This document shows positions 45,695 through 55,292 of a stretch of DNA of 64,000 nt, in pieces (the first letter of the stretch is position 1; every line of letters starts with the position of its first letter). This DNA is from Legionella antarctica (GTDB taxonomy: Bacteria > Pseudomonadota > Gammaproteobacteria > Legionellales > Legionellaceae), in contig NZ_AP022839.1 of assembly GCF_011764505.1 (NCBI RefSeq), positions 2,711,001-2,775,000 of the forward strand, read 5' to 3'. The notes under the pieces were generated by a model, which worked only from the letters and a program-made list of their open reading frames with translations, did no database searches and was not told the DNA's origin. Position numbers and translations under genes: made by a program.

Positions 45695-46104
45695 GCGATA
45701 ATGAGATTAATTGACATGATGTTAAATTGAGTGAATAATGAACTTTTATTTTGATATTAGTCCCAATATAATGCAACTAGTACGCTTACAACATATGATG
45801 ATGCGCCGCCTGGACACTGTTGTCGAGGTTGGGCGGAGTTATTTGTAAATAGCGCTAACAAACTAATCCTCACCAATACCAGTGTCCAGGTCCCGCGGCA
45901 CTGGTTCTAAACCGCTGAACCAGCAAAAAGCGCTCAAACTATAAATTCAGCAGTAAAAAATTCAGGCTAAACAGCGCAACAATGTCCTTAAGAATTAGTC
46001 TGTTAGCCGTCATTTTATTACTATCTTGCTGCTGAATTTAACCCGACTTACTTAACCATTTTGAAAATCCAGGGTTAGAAGTTCGGGGAGAAGAGGCTAT
46101 ATTC
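45695..46104. other. intergenic region, no gene seen
   Basis: 410 bp between the ISAs1 remnant and the duplicated-domain gene. No convincing frame or hairpin. A GGGGAGAAG ribosome-binding site just before 46105 belongs to the next gene. Confidence 0.4.
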
Positions 46105-47460
46105 ATGAGTTCTAATTTAACAGATATTGAATCAGATATTTTTAACATCGAGTTCGTTTTAAAGTCTTATATTCAGCGCCATATTAAAGGTGTTCCACCC
46201 AAGTATACCTATCCCGAGGAGTCCGGAGTAAATCCTGCATTTCAATGCATTGAAGAGGTAGACAGACCCCTTCGTTTAAATGAAAAACGGATATTTGTTT
46301 TACGCAGTGATTTCTTGCTTGCAACGGGGGTAAAAAATGCTGAACAGCAACATGGTTACTTAGGGATGAAAGAAACTTTTGATGAGTCACAACAAGTCTT
46401 CCTGAATTGGCAAGACAGATATGGTCATCCCTCTCTTGCCATAGCAGATAATAACTACGATGGAACTGTTCTGTACGCTGGCTTTCTTTGCCAACGCAAC
46501 GGATATCTGGATATCTTTTTATCGTCTGGAAGATATAATCGTTATGGAAGAGCTGGGGATGGAATTTTACCCTTAACAAAAGAACAGATTGATATAGTAG
46601 AGTCTTATCTGACCCTAAAGTTTTGCAAAGCTTATGGGACAAAAAAAATAGTCTTTTATGATACTACACCCGAGCACGATAATGCTGACTCAACATTATT
46701 CTTTAATGATAAGCCGTTTCCTGAAAGTAAAAGTTCCAGGACATATAACTTATCAGCAATAAAAAATGCTGTGAATGTAGCGCAATGTGATTCCTGTTAT
46801 GCCAAAGCTCAGCGATATATAAAAAAAAATATTCCTCCTGTTAAACCTAAATACAGATACCCTGGCGAAAGCTGCATTAATCCAGCATATCAGGATATTA
46901 GCAGTATCCGATCTCCCTTGCGTCCACAAGAGAAGCGAATTTGGGTCCTACGGGGTGATTTTATTTTAGCAACTGGGGTAAAAAATGCGTACCAGAAAGA
47001 GTATGGATATACTGGACTTAAGGATAGCTTTAGCAATTCCCTTTACCTTTTTTTAAATTGGAGCGATCGTTATGGTCATCCTTCACTTACACTGGCTGAA
47101 GGTAATTACGATGGCTCCGCATTTTATGCAGGGTATATATGTCAACGAACAGATTATTTGCAGGTTTATCTTGTCTCAGGACGTTTTGAGCGCCGTGATT
47201 TAAATAGGGACCAAACCCGCATATTGGAAGCTTACATTGCTGCTCAGTTTCAGACAGTTTATGGCCATCAGGATATTGTTTTTGATTATGGCGATTCAGA
47301 AATTCCCAGATATCACGCAACTTTTTTCAGTGGAGGAATATTTGAGAACGGTAACCCTCAACGACGTTACAATCAATCATTAATCAGAGATATTTTACAG
47401 AATATACCCATGGAGCCGAATAAAGATGTATGGGAAAGAGTAATTTTTCAGCATAATTAA
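46105..47460 (+). CDS. protein with two tandem copies of an unknown ~210-aa domain
   Basis: 451 residues. Residues about 15-230 and 235-445 align throughout: LRLNEKRIFVLRSDFLLATGVKNA versus a matching second copy; DRYGHPSLAIADNNYDG versus DRYGHPSLTLAEGNYDG; YAGFLCQRNGYLDIF versus YAGYICQRTDYLQVY. I do not recognise the domain. The invariant RYGHPSL and NYDG blocks would be the place to look for an active or binding site. No signal peptide. Strong ribosome-binding site. A Legionella-type substrate is possible from context. Confidence 0.65.
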   Translation: MSSNLTDIESDIFNIEFVLKSYIQRHIKGVPPKYTYPEESGVNPAFQCIEEVDRPLRLNEKRIFVLRSDFLLATGVKNAEQQHGYLGMKETFDESQQVFLNWQDRYGHPSLAIADNNYDGTVLYAGFLCQRNGYLDIFLSSGRYNRYGRAGDGILPLTKEQIDIVESYLTLKFCKAYGTKKIVFYDTTPEHDNADSTLFFNDKPFPESKSSRTYNLSAIKNAVNVAQCDSCYAKAQRYIKKNIPPVKPKYRYPGESCINPAYQDISSIRSPLRPQEKRIWVLRGDFILATGVKNAYQKEYGYTGLKDSFSNSLYLFLNWSDRYGHPSLTLAEGNYDGSAFYAGYICQRTDYLQVYLVSGRFERRDLNRDQTRILEAYIAAQFQTVYGHQDIVFDYGDSEIPRYHATFFSGGIFENGNPQRRYNQSLIRDILQNIPMEPNKDVWERVIFQHN

Positions 47461-47554
47461 TAATTCATGAGGGCTAGCTTCCCTCATTTCGATAACAGAA
47501 AATTCCAGAGTAAAAGTTGCTAAAACAACTCGTATTTAGCGAACAGATAAACCA

Positions 47555-48367
47555 TCATTGGAGTGATGTGCTTAAAGCGGATCCGGCTGCGGCAGCACCT
47601 ACCCCCAAAACCAATCCTATTGCTACGGGTTTAAAAAAATTAAAGTGATTCGTTTTTTTTTCTGTTTCATTGGGCTGAGGCGCTTGAAGCATCGTAGGGC
47701 CGTTTGGTGGAGATGCATTTACAAGAACTCCTTTACGGGCCTTGATTTTAATTGCAGAAAAAATTACGTCCCTTTTTTTTGCTTCCAGAGTATATTCTCC
47801 TTCGGGTACATTGAGAAAAGCAACGCCGCCATCCAGAGAAGTAGCTTCTAGTGTTCTGATAAAGGGATTGGTTTTATGGATAATTGGGAAGATCCCAAAA
47901 TAAAAGGGTTTATTGCTTACCTTCGGTGATAAAGTCACTTCAACATCGGCAACACCTTGTGGAATGTCATCCATAGTTGTATTGGGCGGCGTAATGGTTG
48001 CAGCAATCTGACAGGCTTGAGTATCTTCAGTAACCCCCATAGCCCAGGAAAGAAATTTACAAGCCAGATGAGAAGGAACTTGAAATGTAATATTTTTTAG
48101 ATAGTTATCATCGTTGATACCTTCAGGAGGAACGATTAAAGTTGCACTTTGTGTTGTTCTATATCCAGACCAAAGTGACCCTGTCTTTTCAAAAACCAAA
48201 GTAATCGGCTCCCCAATAGGCCATTCAAACGGCCCAAACTTTCCATCAGAATCGGTACAAAGCTCTAACCCTTCATCTTCAATAGCAGTAATCCTTCCTC
48301 CAGAAATACGTTCACCTGATAGAAATGAAAGTACTACGCCAGAAACTTTTGTTACACCAATCTTCAT
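47555..48367 (-). CDS. carboxypeptidase-regulatory-like beta protein with C-terminal hydrophobic anchor
   Basis: 270 residues; AAGGAA ribosome-binding site. The N-terminal 70 residues (VSGVVLSFLSGERISGGRIT, TDSDGKFGPF) resemble a carboxypeptidase regulatory-like (transthyretin) fold, and a second such unit is at about 165-215 (DGGVAFLNVPEGEYTLEAKK). Residues about 248-265 (VAIGLVLGVGAAAAGSAL) are a Gly/Ala hydrophobic segment that could insert in a membrane. No N-terminal signal. A structural or host-membrane role is conjecture. Confidence 0.55.
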   Translation of the reverse strand: MKIGVTKVSGVVLSFLSGERISGGRITAIEDEGLELCTDSDGKFGPFEWPIGEPITLVFEKTGSLWSGYRTTQSATLIVPPEGINDDNYLKNITFQVPSHLACKFLSWAMGVTEDTQACQIAATITPPNTTMDDIPQGVADVEVTLSPKVSNKPFYFGIFPIIHKTNPFIRTLEATSLDGGVAFLNVPEGEYTLEAKKRDVIFSAIKIKARKGVLVNASPPNGPTMLQAPQPNETEKKTNHFNFFKPVAIGLVLGVGAAAAGSALSTSLQ

Positions 48368-48751
48368 AATAAATTCCTTTTAAAATCTATGGATGCCCAT
48401 GGTATTATATCAAGTCTTGCAGATGTGATTCGTACTTTAATGAGTTTTTTCGAAAGCAGAAAGCCTATTTAACACGATACATACCTGAAATCCAAAAATA
48501 TGTGTATATTTTACCCGCATCCAAACTCAAAAACCAACATAGTTCTTTAGCTTACTTTATTTAATTGTTTTAGTGCAAATCGCTACTAATAAGCTATGGA
48601 ATATGGCCACATAATAAATTGAAACTAAATGCATTTTTTGCTTTGTTATATCCAAAATATGATTTAAATAAAGATTAAATGAATAAAAATTGGAAAATAA
48701 GCCGATAATATGTTGCTTTAAATTTGATCTTGTGTAAAATTTGCTTCAACT
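48368..48751. other. AT-rich divergent intergenic region
   Basis: 384 bp between the minus-strand gene at 47555 and mltA; must contain promoters for both. TTTAAATAAAGATTAAATG runs are AT-rich, but no -35/-10 pair is convincing. Confidence 0.4.
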
Positions 48752-50083
48752 ATGAACAGCAAATATATAATAATTGGTATAATTTATCTTACGTTCAGAT
48801 TCCTAGTGCTTGTGCACCATGAAAAAGCTCCTGAGATAACAGTACCTCCTAAAAAAGAAGTCACTCAAACTCTGGTACCTCTAAAAGAAGAGGCTACTAA
48901 AACCCAATCTCTAAAGAAACCAACAACACAGAAGGATACTTCTGCTAAGGTTAAATTAAAGAAGGTGACTGCAAACAAAGAAACTTCCTATAAGCGGAGT
49001 AGTACCTCTCATAAACATAAAGAGAAGATGATTATAAATAACAGTGCATCTGATAAGCTATCTTTGATAAAAGTCTCTTTTGACGAATTGCCAGGCTGGG
49101 ATAAAGCTGATGTCAAAAAGTCTTTGTTAGCATTCCAGTTGTCTTGTGACGCATTCTTAAAGCAGAAACCATCTCACTCAACCGGATCCACTCTCATCAA
49201 ATTAAAAGCTGGAGACTGGCATCCAGCATGTAAAGCGGCTGTCGCTCTTGATTCAATCTCGGAAGATACAGCAAGAACATTTTTTGAAAAGTGGTTTCAT
49301 CCTCTTGAATTTGAGCAAAAAAAACCTGTTCATGGATTGTTTACAGGTTATTACATGCCTCGACTGGAAGGAAGTTTAAAAAAAACCTCAAAATACAATA
49401 CACCAATTTATGGATTACCAAAAAACTCAAGACAAATACATTATACCCGAGAACAAATAGACAACGGATTGCTTAAGAGAAGCGCACCTGTTCTTGCTTG
49501 GATTCACAGCCCTGTTGAACGACTTTTTTTGGAGATAGAAGGTTCGGGAGTTATTCAACTAACTAATGGTAAAAATATATACTTAGGATATGCCGGTGAA
49601 AACGGTGCTCCCTATACATCAATTGGCAAAGTACTTATTGATAAAGGGATCATGACTAAAAATAATGCGTCTAAATCGGCCATTATACGCTATTTGGAGA
49701 GTCATACTGATATTGCAAATAATATCATCCATAAAAATAAATCCTTTGTTTTTTTTGAACACTTAAAGAGACCTGTTGCTGTAGGGGCTCAAGATATGAC
49801 TCTTACTCCGGGTTACTCTTTAGCCATTGACAAAAAATGGATTCCACTTGGTGCACCTCTTTGGTTGGATACTAAAAGACCTAGTGCACAACAAAGTAAG
49901 GAGAAGCAATTTCAACGACTTATGATTGCTCAAGATACAGGTGGAGCAATTCGCGGATTTATGCGAGGAGATATTTATTGGGGATCTGGGAAAATCGCCG
50001 CATTTCTTGGCGAACATATGAAAAATAAGGGACACTATTGGCTATTGCTCCCAAAACATAGTTTTAACAGACTTGCTCAATAA
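48752..50083 (+). CDS. mltA: membrane-bound lytic murein transglycosylase A
   Basis: 443 residues. An N-terminal hydrophobic anchor (IIIGIIYLTFRFLVLV) without a lipobox and a Lys/Thr-rich linker (40-95) precede the catalytic double-psi barrel: HGLFTGYYMPRLEGS, FLEIEGSGVIQL, YTSIGKVLIDKG, VGAQDMTLTPGYSLAID and MIAQDTGGAIRGFMRGD, whose Asp is the MltA acid/base. It cleaves glycan strands with 1,6-anhydro product formation. The uncleaved TM-type anchor and long basic linker differ from E. coli MltA, a lipoprotein. Confidence 0.9.
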   Translation: MNSKYIIIGIIYLTFRFLVLVHHEKAPEITVPPKKEVTQTLVPLKEEATKTQSLKKPTTQKDTSAKVKLKKVTANKETSYKRSSTSHKHKEKMIINNSASDKLSLIKVSFDELPGWDKADVKKSLLAFQLSCDAFLKQKPSHSTGSTLIKLKAGDWHPACKAAVALDSISEDTARTFFEKWFHPLEFEQKKPVHGLFTGYYMPRLEGSLKKTSKYNTPIYGLPKNSRQIHYTREQIDNGLLKRSAPVLAWIHSPVERLFLEIEGSGVIQLTNGKNIYLGYAGENGAPYTSIGKVLIDKGIMTKNNASKSAIIRYLESHTDIANNIIHKNKSFVFFEHLKRPVAVGAQDMTLTPGYSLAIDKKWIPLGAPLWLDTKRPSAQQSKEKQFQRLMIAQDTGGAIRGFMRGDIYWGSGKIAAFLGEHMKNKGHYWLLLPKHSFNRLAQ

Positions 50084-50246
50084 AAAAGCACGAGGAATTG
50101 ATATCAAAAATAATAATCTCGACTCAAGGTATTGATTCAAGAGCGTTACAACTGTTTTGTATTCCTGAAGTACATCTTTGATCTAAATTCTACAATAACT
50201 CCAACTTTTTGATTTGAACTTAATAGTTACTTATTTGCCTTCAGCA

Positions 50247-50642
50247 TTATTTATTTTTCACTGCTTTTGAAGAAGGAATTTGATGTGAGGTTATTGCAAC
50301 CGGCCATGTTCTTATAGGGGCAGACATACTATCTGCTACCTTTCGGACCTCTCGAGAAGAGCGTATTGGGCCTATAGACACCCGATAATAATTGCCATGA
50401 TGGATGGTCTTTACCGGATAAGTAGTTTTTGATTGTAAAAAAAGCCGATATTGATTCGCTCGGGATTGATTTAGAAAACTTCCTGCCTGAATGTACAGCT
50501 CACCAGTAGAAGATCTGTTGAATTGCTCCGCATTTTCAATACCGTATATAGTTCGAGCCAGAACCTGTTTAGAAAAACCAATTACACTGCTGTCATGGGT
50601 CACGATTACTAGCCCACCCTCTGGCCACTCAAAGTAGCCCAC
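50247..50642 (-). CDS. SPOR-domain protein, N-terminus truncated by IS21
   Basis: 131 codons, but the first ~19 (MGYFEWPEGGLVIVTHDSS) are the end of the adjacent IS21. Native sequence starts near VIGFSKQVLARTIYG. Residues about 48-115 form a SPOR domain (LYIQAGSFLNQSRANQYRLF, YRVSIGPIRSS). It could be the end of an RlpA-like or other peptidoglycan-binding protein. Close to mltA, which may be functional grouping. Probably not expressed in native form. Confidence 0.65.
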   Translation of the reverse strand: MGYFEWPEGGLVIVTHDSSVIGFSKQVLARTIYGIENAEQFNRSSTGELYIQAGSFLNQSRANQYRLFLQSKTTYPVKTIHHGNYYRVSIGPIRSSREVRKVADSMSAPIRTWPVAITSHQIPSSKAVKNK

Positions 50643-50662
50643 TTAGGGTAAATTTTTTTAAC

Positions 50663-51418
50663 TCACTTGTCATCTACTAAATTAAATTTCGGTATAAATT
50701 TTTTCCTGTATGACTCCCCATCAAGAACAATTCGATAAGCTTTATTTACGATACGATCTAATGCTGCGTTTGCCATAACCGGATCATAAAATAGCTCCAT
50801 CCATCCTTCTATTTTACGGTTAGTAGTTATAATTAGCATAGAGTTTACATGGATAGCTGCTATTAAATCATACAGATCAGTGGACTGTTCTGGCGATAAT
50901 GCTTTCAGCCCGAAGTCATCTAAAATAAGCACATCGTATCGTGAGTAACGTTTAAAAAGCGCAGTCCATGTTTCATCCGCTCTTGCTTGGTGGAACTGAT
51001 TTAACAGTTCATTCGCTCTTATAAAGCAGACTTTTTTATGTCGTTGACATGCCATTAGACCCAGGGCTTGAGCCAGGTGAGTCTTTCCGGTGCCAACAGG
51101 TCCCATGATGATGACATGGTTTTTTTCTTTGATAAACTTCCCTGTCATCAGGGTGCGGATGGCTTGTGTGACTTGTGTTGAATATCGAGCCAGTTCAAAA
51201 TTTTCAAAACACTGAGGCTCCTCAAATCGAGCTTGCCTTACACGCCCAGCAAGCAATTTTTGTTGACGAGCCTCATCCTCATCCTGAAACAACATTGAGA
51301 GCAACTCTTCATAAGAGAGGGACGCTGCGCGAGCCTGTTCTACTCTTGCTAGCAGTGTGTCTGGGATCCCTGTCAAACGTAGTTTTTTTGCAAGCTCTAA
51401 CATATTGATATCACTCAT
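50663..51418 (-). CDS. istB: IS21 helper ATPase IstB
   Basis: From ATG 51418 (MSDINMLELAKKLRLTGIPD), preceded by GGAGG and overlapping the istA stop; 251 residues. Walker A GPVGTGKTHLAQAL and Walker B VLILDDFGL of the DnaA/DnaC-like AAA+ clade; it remodels target DNA for IstA. Confidence 0.92.
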   Translation of the reverse strand: MSDINMLELAKKLRLTGIPDTLLARVEQARAASLSYEELLSMLFQDEDEARQQKLLAGRVRQARFEEPQCFENFELARYSTQVTQAIRTLMTGKFIKEKNHVIIMGPVGTGKTHLAQALGLMACQRHKKVCFIRANELLNQFHQARADETWTALFKRYSRYDVLILDDFGLKALSPEQSTDLYDLIAAIHVNSMLIITTNRKIEGWMELFYDPVMANAALDRIVNKAYRIVLDGESYRKKFIPKFNLVDDK

Positions 51419-52739
51419 AATGAGCCTCCATCGTTGAGCTGTAATCACTTGCTGCGCGAATATAGGCAAAGTTCTCATGATTGGCCGAGCGCTTAGTGGA
51501 GAATGTTCTCGTGTCTTTTTTATCCAGGCCTTCCGTGAGGATTTTTTTCAATGATTGATGAGTATAATTATCAAATAAAATCGCGCGTAAACATGCATTT
51601 TCAAGGCGCTCATTACCGTATTCCTCAACCAAGCGGATGATAGCCTGGGCTTTTCTTAAGCTCGTTCTAGAGCCTTCAGCCAGTACCTTTGTGACCATTT
51701 CCTCCGTTGCCTGACCAATTGCTTTGGCCGCTTCAATACAAACGCCAGCAGTATTTTCTAAGTAATACTTTGCAGAATTATGGTAGTCATTGGGATCCGT
51801 TTCCCACTGTCCACGCCCGTAGTTACGAATATGGGTCTTAATCAAAGCATGATTCACATAGGCCTGAACGGTCTTCAAGCCAACTCTAATTTTAACCTTT
51901 GTCCCGATATGTATCGTTGGCACAGAATAAAAATTACCAGCAACAACAAAATGATGGTCACGATGAACTTGAGCATCCATCCAAATGGGCATATCAAAAG
52001 CGCCTGCTGGCAGTGGGTTTAATAAATTAAATTCTTCATTTTTAAATACGTCAATTGGCTTTTCACCAGTGGTACTGCAGATGACGTGCGATACCTTATT
52101 AGCGCACCAATCACGTGCAAAGGCGTTCATCGAGGCCAAATCATCATAGGTTATCCCCGCGATAACCTGTTCTTTTACCAATTGAACACTACGCTCAACC
52201 TTCCCCTTGTGCTCGGGCGTTCGAGCCTTCGCCGGATCGGCTATAAAGTCATAAAAGCGAGATAACTCTGCATAGGTTTCATTGACCGTTGGATCATAAA
52301 TATGTGCTTTAATAATTCCCGATTTCAAATTGTCTAAAAGAATGCAGTTGGGCACGCCTCCAAAAAAATGAAAGGCATTGATATGGCTTTGCGCCCATGA
52401 TTGCTGATTTTGAGAATGTACAAACTCAACATATCGATACCGACTATGTGATAACGTCATAATAAAAGCGTATGTTTTTTTATTATTGATAAACCCAACA
52501 AACGCATAGTCAACTTGTGCTTCATGCCCAGGCTTTGTTAACAAATGTACCGTAGCCTTAGGCAACGAGGGGAAATGACGTTCAATATAACGACTAAGAC
52601 TTCTTCGACTGCTAACAAGACCATTATCGCTTAAAATTCGGTGTATCTGCATATGGGTAATCCACTTCTCAGTGAGGAGTGATGCTATTTTTTCGTGATG
52701 CGCCTCAAGTTCTTTTTCTGATTTATTGGGTCTGTTGTT
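51411..52739 (-). pseudogene. istA: IS21 transposase IstA, 5' truncated
   Basis: About 443 codons remain (413 from the first ATG). The frame is open upstream of ATG 52652 (KSEKELEAHHEKIASLLTEK) until IS3-A, so the N-terminal helix-turn-helix is partly lost. rve core: VDYAFVGFINNKK, PNCILLDNLKSG and PEHKGKVERSVQLV. Overlaps istB by 8 bp. Inactive unless complemented. Confidence 0.85.
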
Positions 52740-52819
52740 GGCTAATATAGGCGCGGTTTTCTGGACACAAAAAAAGGTTTTTTAAGAGCTATTCTTCTTA
52801 ATACAAAGAGGAGAATAAA

Positions 52820-53104
52820 ATGTCTAAAAAGCGAGCTTATTATACGGCGGCCAAGAAGGCAAAAATAACGCTAGCTGCGATTGAGGGGAAACTCACACAA
52901 GCGCAAATTACCAGTGAATACGGTGTTCACGCAACGCAGGTAAAAACTTGGAAGCAATCGGCCATCAAAGCCATTAACGATTTATTCTCTGGGGCTAATG
53001 AAAAAGAAGCCAAGTCCCAAGAGCAGCTTGTTGAGGCATTATATCAAGAAATTGGTCGACTTCAAGCGCAGCTATCTTGGCTAAAAAAAAAGCATGAACT
53101 TTAG
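52820..53104 (+). CDS. IS3-A OrfA (copy 2)
   Basis: 94 residues, identical to 12701-12985: helix-turn-helix and coiled coil, ending in the A9 slippery run. Confidence 0.9.
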   Translation: MSKKRAYYTAAKKAKITLAAIEGKLTQAQITSEYGVHATQVKTWKQSAIKAINDLFSGANEKEAKSQEQLVEALYQEIGRLQAQLSWLKKKHEL

Positions 53105-53939
53105 TCTGGATGAAAAGCGCGTCATGATTGATCCTCTTGCCGAGCTCACCATTCGTGAACAATGCTTGCTATTAGACTTGCCTGTTTCAAGTTATTATTA
53201 TAGTGCCAAGCCCATTTCTGTCGAAGATGAAGCGCTTATGGCGCTACTTGATGAGCACTATCTGCAGTATCCATGTGAAGGTAAAATTAAGCGGGCAAGA
53301 TGGCTGTCAAAAGAAGTAGGCTATCCTGTTGGTAAACGTCGAGTAAAAAAGTTGATGGAAATGATGGGGTTATCGACTGTTTACCCAAAGCCAAATACAA
53401 GCGTTCCCAATAAGGAGCATGAGGTGTTCCCTTATTTATTAAAAGAGGTGGATATCACCAAACCAAATCAGGTTTGGGCCGCAGATATCACCTACATCCG
53501 CATGAAAGGAAAGCATGTGTATTTAGTAGCTATTATGGACTGGTATAGTCGTTATGTGATTGGATGGGCTATTTCACCTACTATGGAGGCTGAATTTTGT
53601 ATTGAGGCGCTTAGAAACGCTTTGCTGCATTCGCGTTGTGAGATCTTTAACACGGATCAGGGTTCTCAATTTACCTCAAAAGATTGGATAAATACGCTAA
53701 AATCTCACCACATTTCTATCAGCATGGATGGGCGAGGACGTTATTTAGATAATATATTTATCGAGCGATTGTGGCGTAGTGTTAAGCAAGAAAAAATCTA
53801 CCGGTATGATTTTGATACAATTGAAGAGGTTGAGCTGGCCTTAACGGAGTATTTTGAGTATTATAATAACCGAAGGCTTCACCAGTCCTTTAATTATTTA
53901 ACGCCCGCAGAGGTGTATTATGGCCGGAAAAGACCATAA
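53094..53939 (+). CDS. IS3-A OrfB transposase (copy 2)
   Basis: 281 residues, identical to 12975-13820, with intact D-D-E motifs. Confidence 0.92.
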   Translation: MNFSLDEKRVMIDPLAELTIREQCLLLDLPVSSYYYSAKPISVEDEALMALLDEHYLQYPCEGKIKRARWLSKEVGYPVGKRRVKKLMEMMGLSTVYPKPNTSVPNKEHEVFPYLLKEVDITKPNQVWAADITYIRMKGKHVYLVAIMDWYSRYVIGWAISPTMEAEFCIEALRNALLHSRCEIFNTDQGSQFTSKDWINTLKSHHISISMDGRGRYLDNIFIERLWRSVKQEKIYRYDFDTIEEVELALTEYFEYYNNRRLHQSFNYLTPAEVYYGRKRP

Positions 53940-53957
53940 ACCCTAAATGAGAGCGTC

Positions 53958-54034
53958 ATGACTTACCCACAAGGCCCACAGGCCTATACGAGAAAGTGAA
54001 GCTCTCCTGACCTGTGGACTTGTGGATAAGTCAT
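53958..54034 (+). ncRNA. long imperfect hairpin downstream of IS3-A orfB (copy 2)
   Basis: Same structure as 13839-13915, including the DnaA-box-like TTATCCACA in the right arm. Confidence 0.5.
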
Positions 54035-54207
54035 TCTGATAGAGTTGTGGTAAAATGACCTAAGACAATTCGTAGTAGCAATCACTATTCATACGGTATT
54101 GAGTAGGTTTAAATAGGTTAATTTGAGTGAATTTTTAACTATAAATGATGGATGAATAGCTCTTATTTTTCCTTAATTTTGTTCCAGACATGCGGACCCA
54201 TATCAAA

Positions 54208-54505
54208 GAGAAGGTCGAGTTATTTCATTTTCGAGATAAATATCAAAATGAAGTGGATATCATCTTAGAGAGGATTAATCATTGGAGTTGAAGTCAAAAC
54301 ATCAGCAACTGTAACCATGCACGACTTTAAAGGATTAATAAAGTTGGCAGAATTTAATCCTTCAAAATTTCAATATGGTGTCATTTTTTATTCTGGAAAA
54401 GAGATATTATCTTTCTCTCAAAATGAAATTAAACTATTTGCCTTACCAATAAGTTTGTTTATCAAATCGATTACTAAAAAAGTATCCGTTCGGTGAAATA
54501 CACCT
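54208..54505 (+). pseudogene. DUF4143/AAA ATPase C-terminal remnant, interrupted by IS66
   Basis: EKVELFHFRDKYQNEVDIIL then, after a frameshift near 54280, IGVEVKTSATVTMHDFKGLI and FQYGVIFYSGKEILSF. This is the nuclease-like C-terminal block of DUF4143 ATPases (EVDFVLE...GIEVKAS). The 5' part is missing at the IS3-A border. IS66 sits near its end; without it the frame closes ITKKEDIQ-stop at about 56865. Confidence 0.75.
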
Positions 54506-54561
54506 AGAGGAATAAGTGAAAATTGAAGAAGATCGCTACACCATAACTATTGGAGTAGACG

Positions 54562-54882
54562 ATGACAAAAAGAGATGAGTACTGGAGTGACATGGTTAAA
54601 TCCTATGAGGAAAGTGGTTTAGCACCAGGATTATTTTGCCGTAATAAAGGAATATCAGACTCCAGGCTCAGATTTTATCGCAATAAATTCAAGAAAGAGT
54701 CTAAAGCAGTTACCCCAGCCAAAGAGGCTTTATTTGAGCCACTTATTATTACTCCATTACCTTCTGCTAAGGCAGTGTTTAAATTAGTTATTGAACTCCC
54801 TAATAAAATACGCTGTGAACTTGATGCAGCTGACCATCAACACCGACTGATATTATTAAGGGAGTTGATGACCTTATGTTAA
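54562..54882 (+). CDS. tnpA: IS66 TnpA (helix-turn-helix accessory protein)
   Basis: 106 residues, starting MTKRDEYWSDMVKSYEESGL. Small DNA-binding protein of IS66 elements (SGLAPGLFCRNKGISDSRL). Overlaps tnpB by 7 bp. Confidence 0.85.
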   Translation: MTKRDEYWSDMVKSYEESGLAPGLFCRNKGISDSRLRFYRNKFKKESKAVTPAKEALFEPLIITPLPSAKAVFKLVIELPNKIRCELDAADHQHRLILLRELMTLC

Positions 54883-55226
54883 TTCCAGATGATGTTCAAG
54901 TGCATTTATATTGTGGAATAACTGATATGCGCAAATCCATTAATACTCTAGCCATTCTGGTGCATGAAGTTTTTGGAATGGAGCTTAGTGCAGGTCATTT
55001 ATTTTTGTTTCGTAGCAGAGGAGGAGATAAGTTAAAAGCACTGTACTATGAAGAGCAGAGTTTTACCTTATGGTACCGCAGATTAGAGAAAGGGAAATTC
55101 ATTTTCCCCCGCAATACCCAAGGTCATATTGAGCTGACAAAAGAGCACTTAAAATGGCTCATGGCCAGCAATAAATTCACCTTTCATCAAGGAGGAAACC
55201 CGGTGATTTACCGTGATTTTCATTGA
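54876..55226 (+). CDS. tnpB: IS66 TnpB (Orf2)
   Basis: 116 residues: VHLYCGITDMRKSINTLAIL, then HLFLFRSRGGDKLKALYYEE and FTLWYRRLEKGKF, the conserved IS66 Orf2 signature. Accessory protein of unknown mechanism required for transposition. Confidence 0.95.
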   Translation: MLIPDDVQVHLYCGITDMRKSINTLAILVHEVFGMELSAGHLFLFRSRGGDKLKALYYEEQSFTLWYRRLEKGKFIFPRNTQGHIELTKEHLKWLMASNKFTFHQGGNPVIYRDFH

Positions 55227-55292
55227 AAAACACTGAAGAAATCATGGTGGTTATGGTATAATATCACCATTAAAACAAGCACTAAACCAGCC

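Larger units (their letters stand above)
50588..52741 (-). mobile_element. IS21-family element, truncated at its istA end by IS3-A
   Basis: One terminus is visible at about 50588 (TGCTGTCATGGGTCACG), with the subterminal GTGGGCTACTTTGAGTGGCC repeats usual for IS21. The other end is missing: istA is cut at 52741 where IS3-A begins. Confidence 0.8.
52742..54207 (+). mobile_element. IS3-family element A, copy 2 (about 1466 bp)
   Basis: Appears identical to 12623-14088. Left flank is IS21 istA and right flank a DUF4143 ATPase gene, so the two sides do not come from one target; a deletion or recombination beside the element is needed to explain this. No target duplication. Confidence 0.85.
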
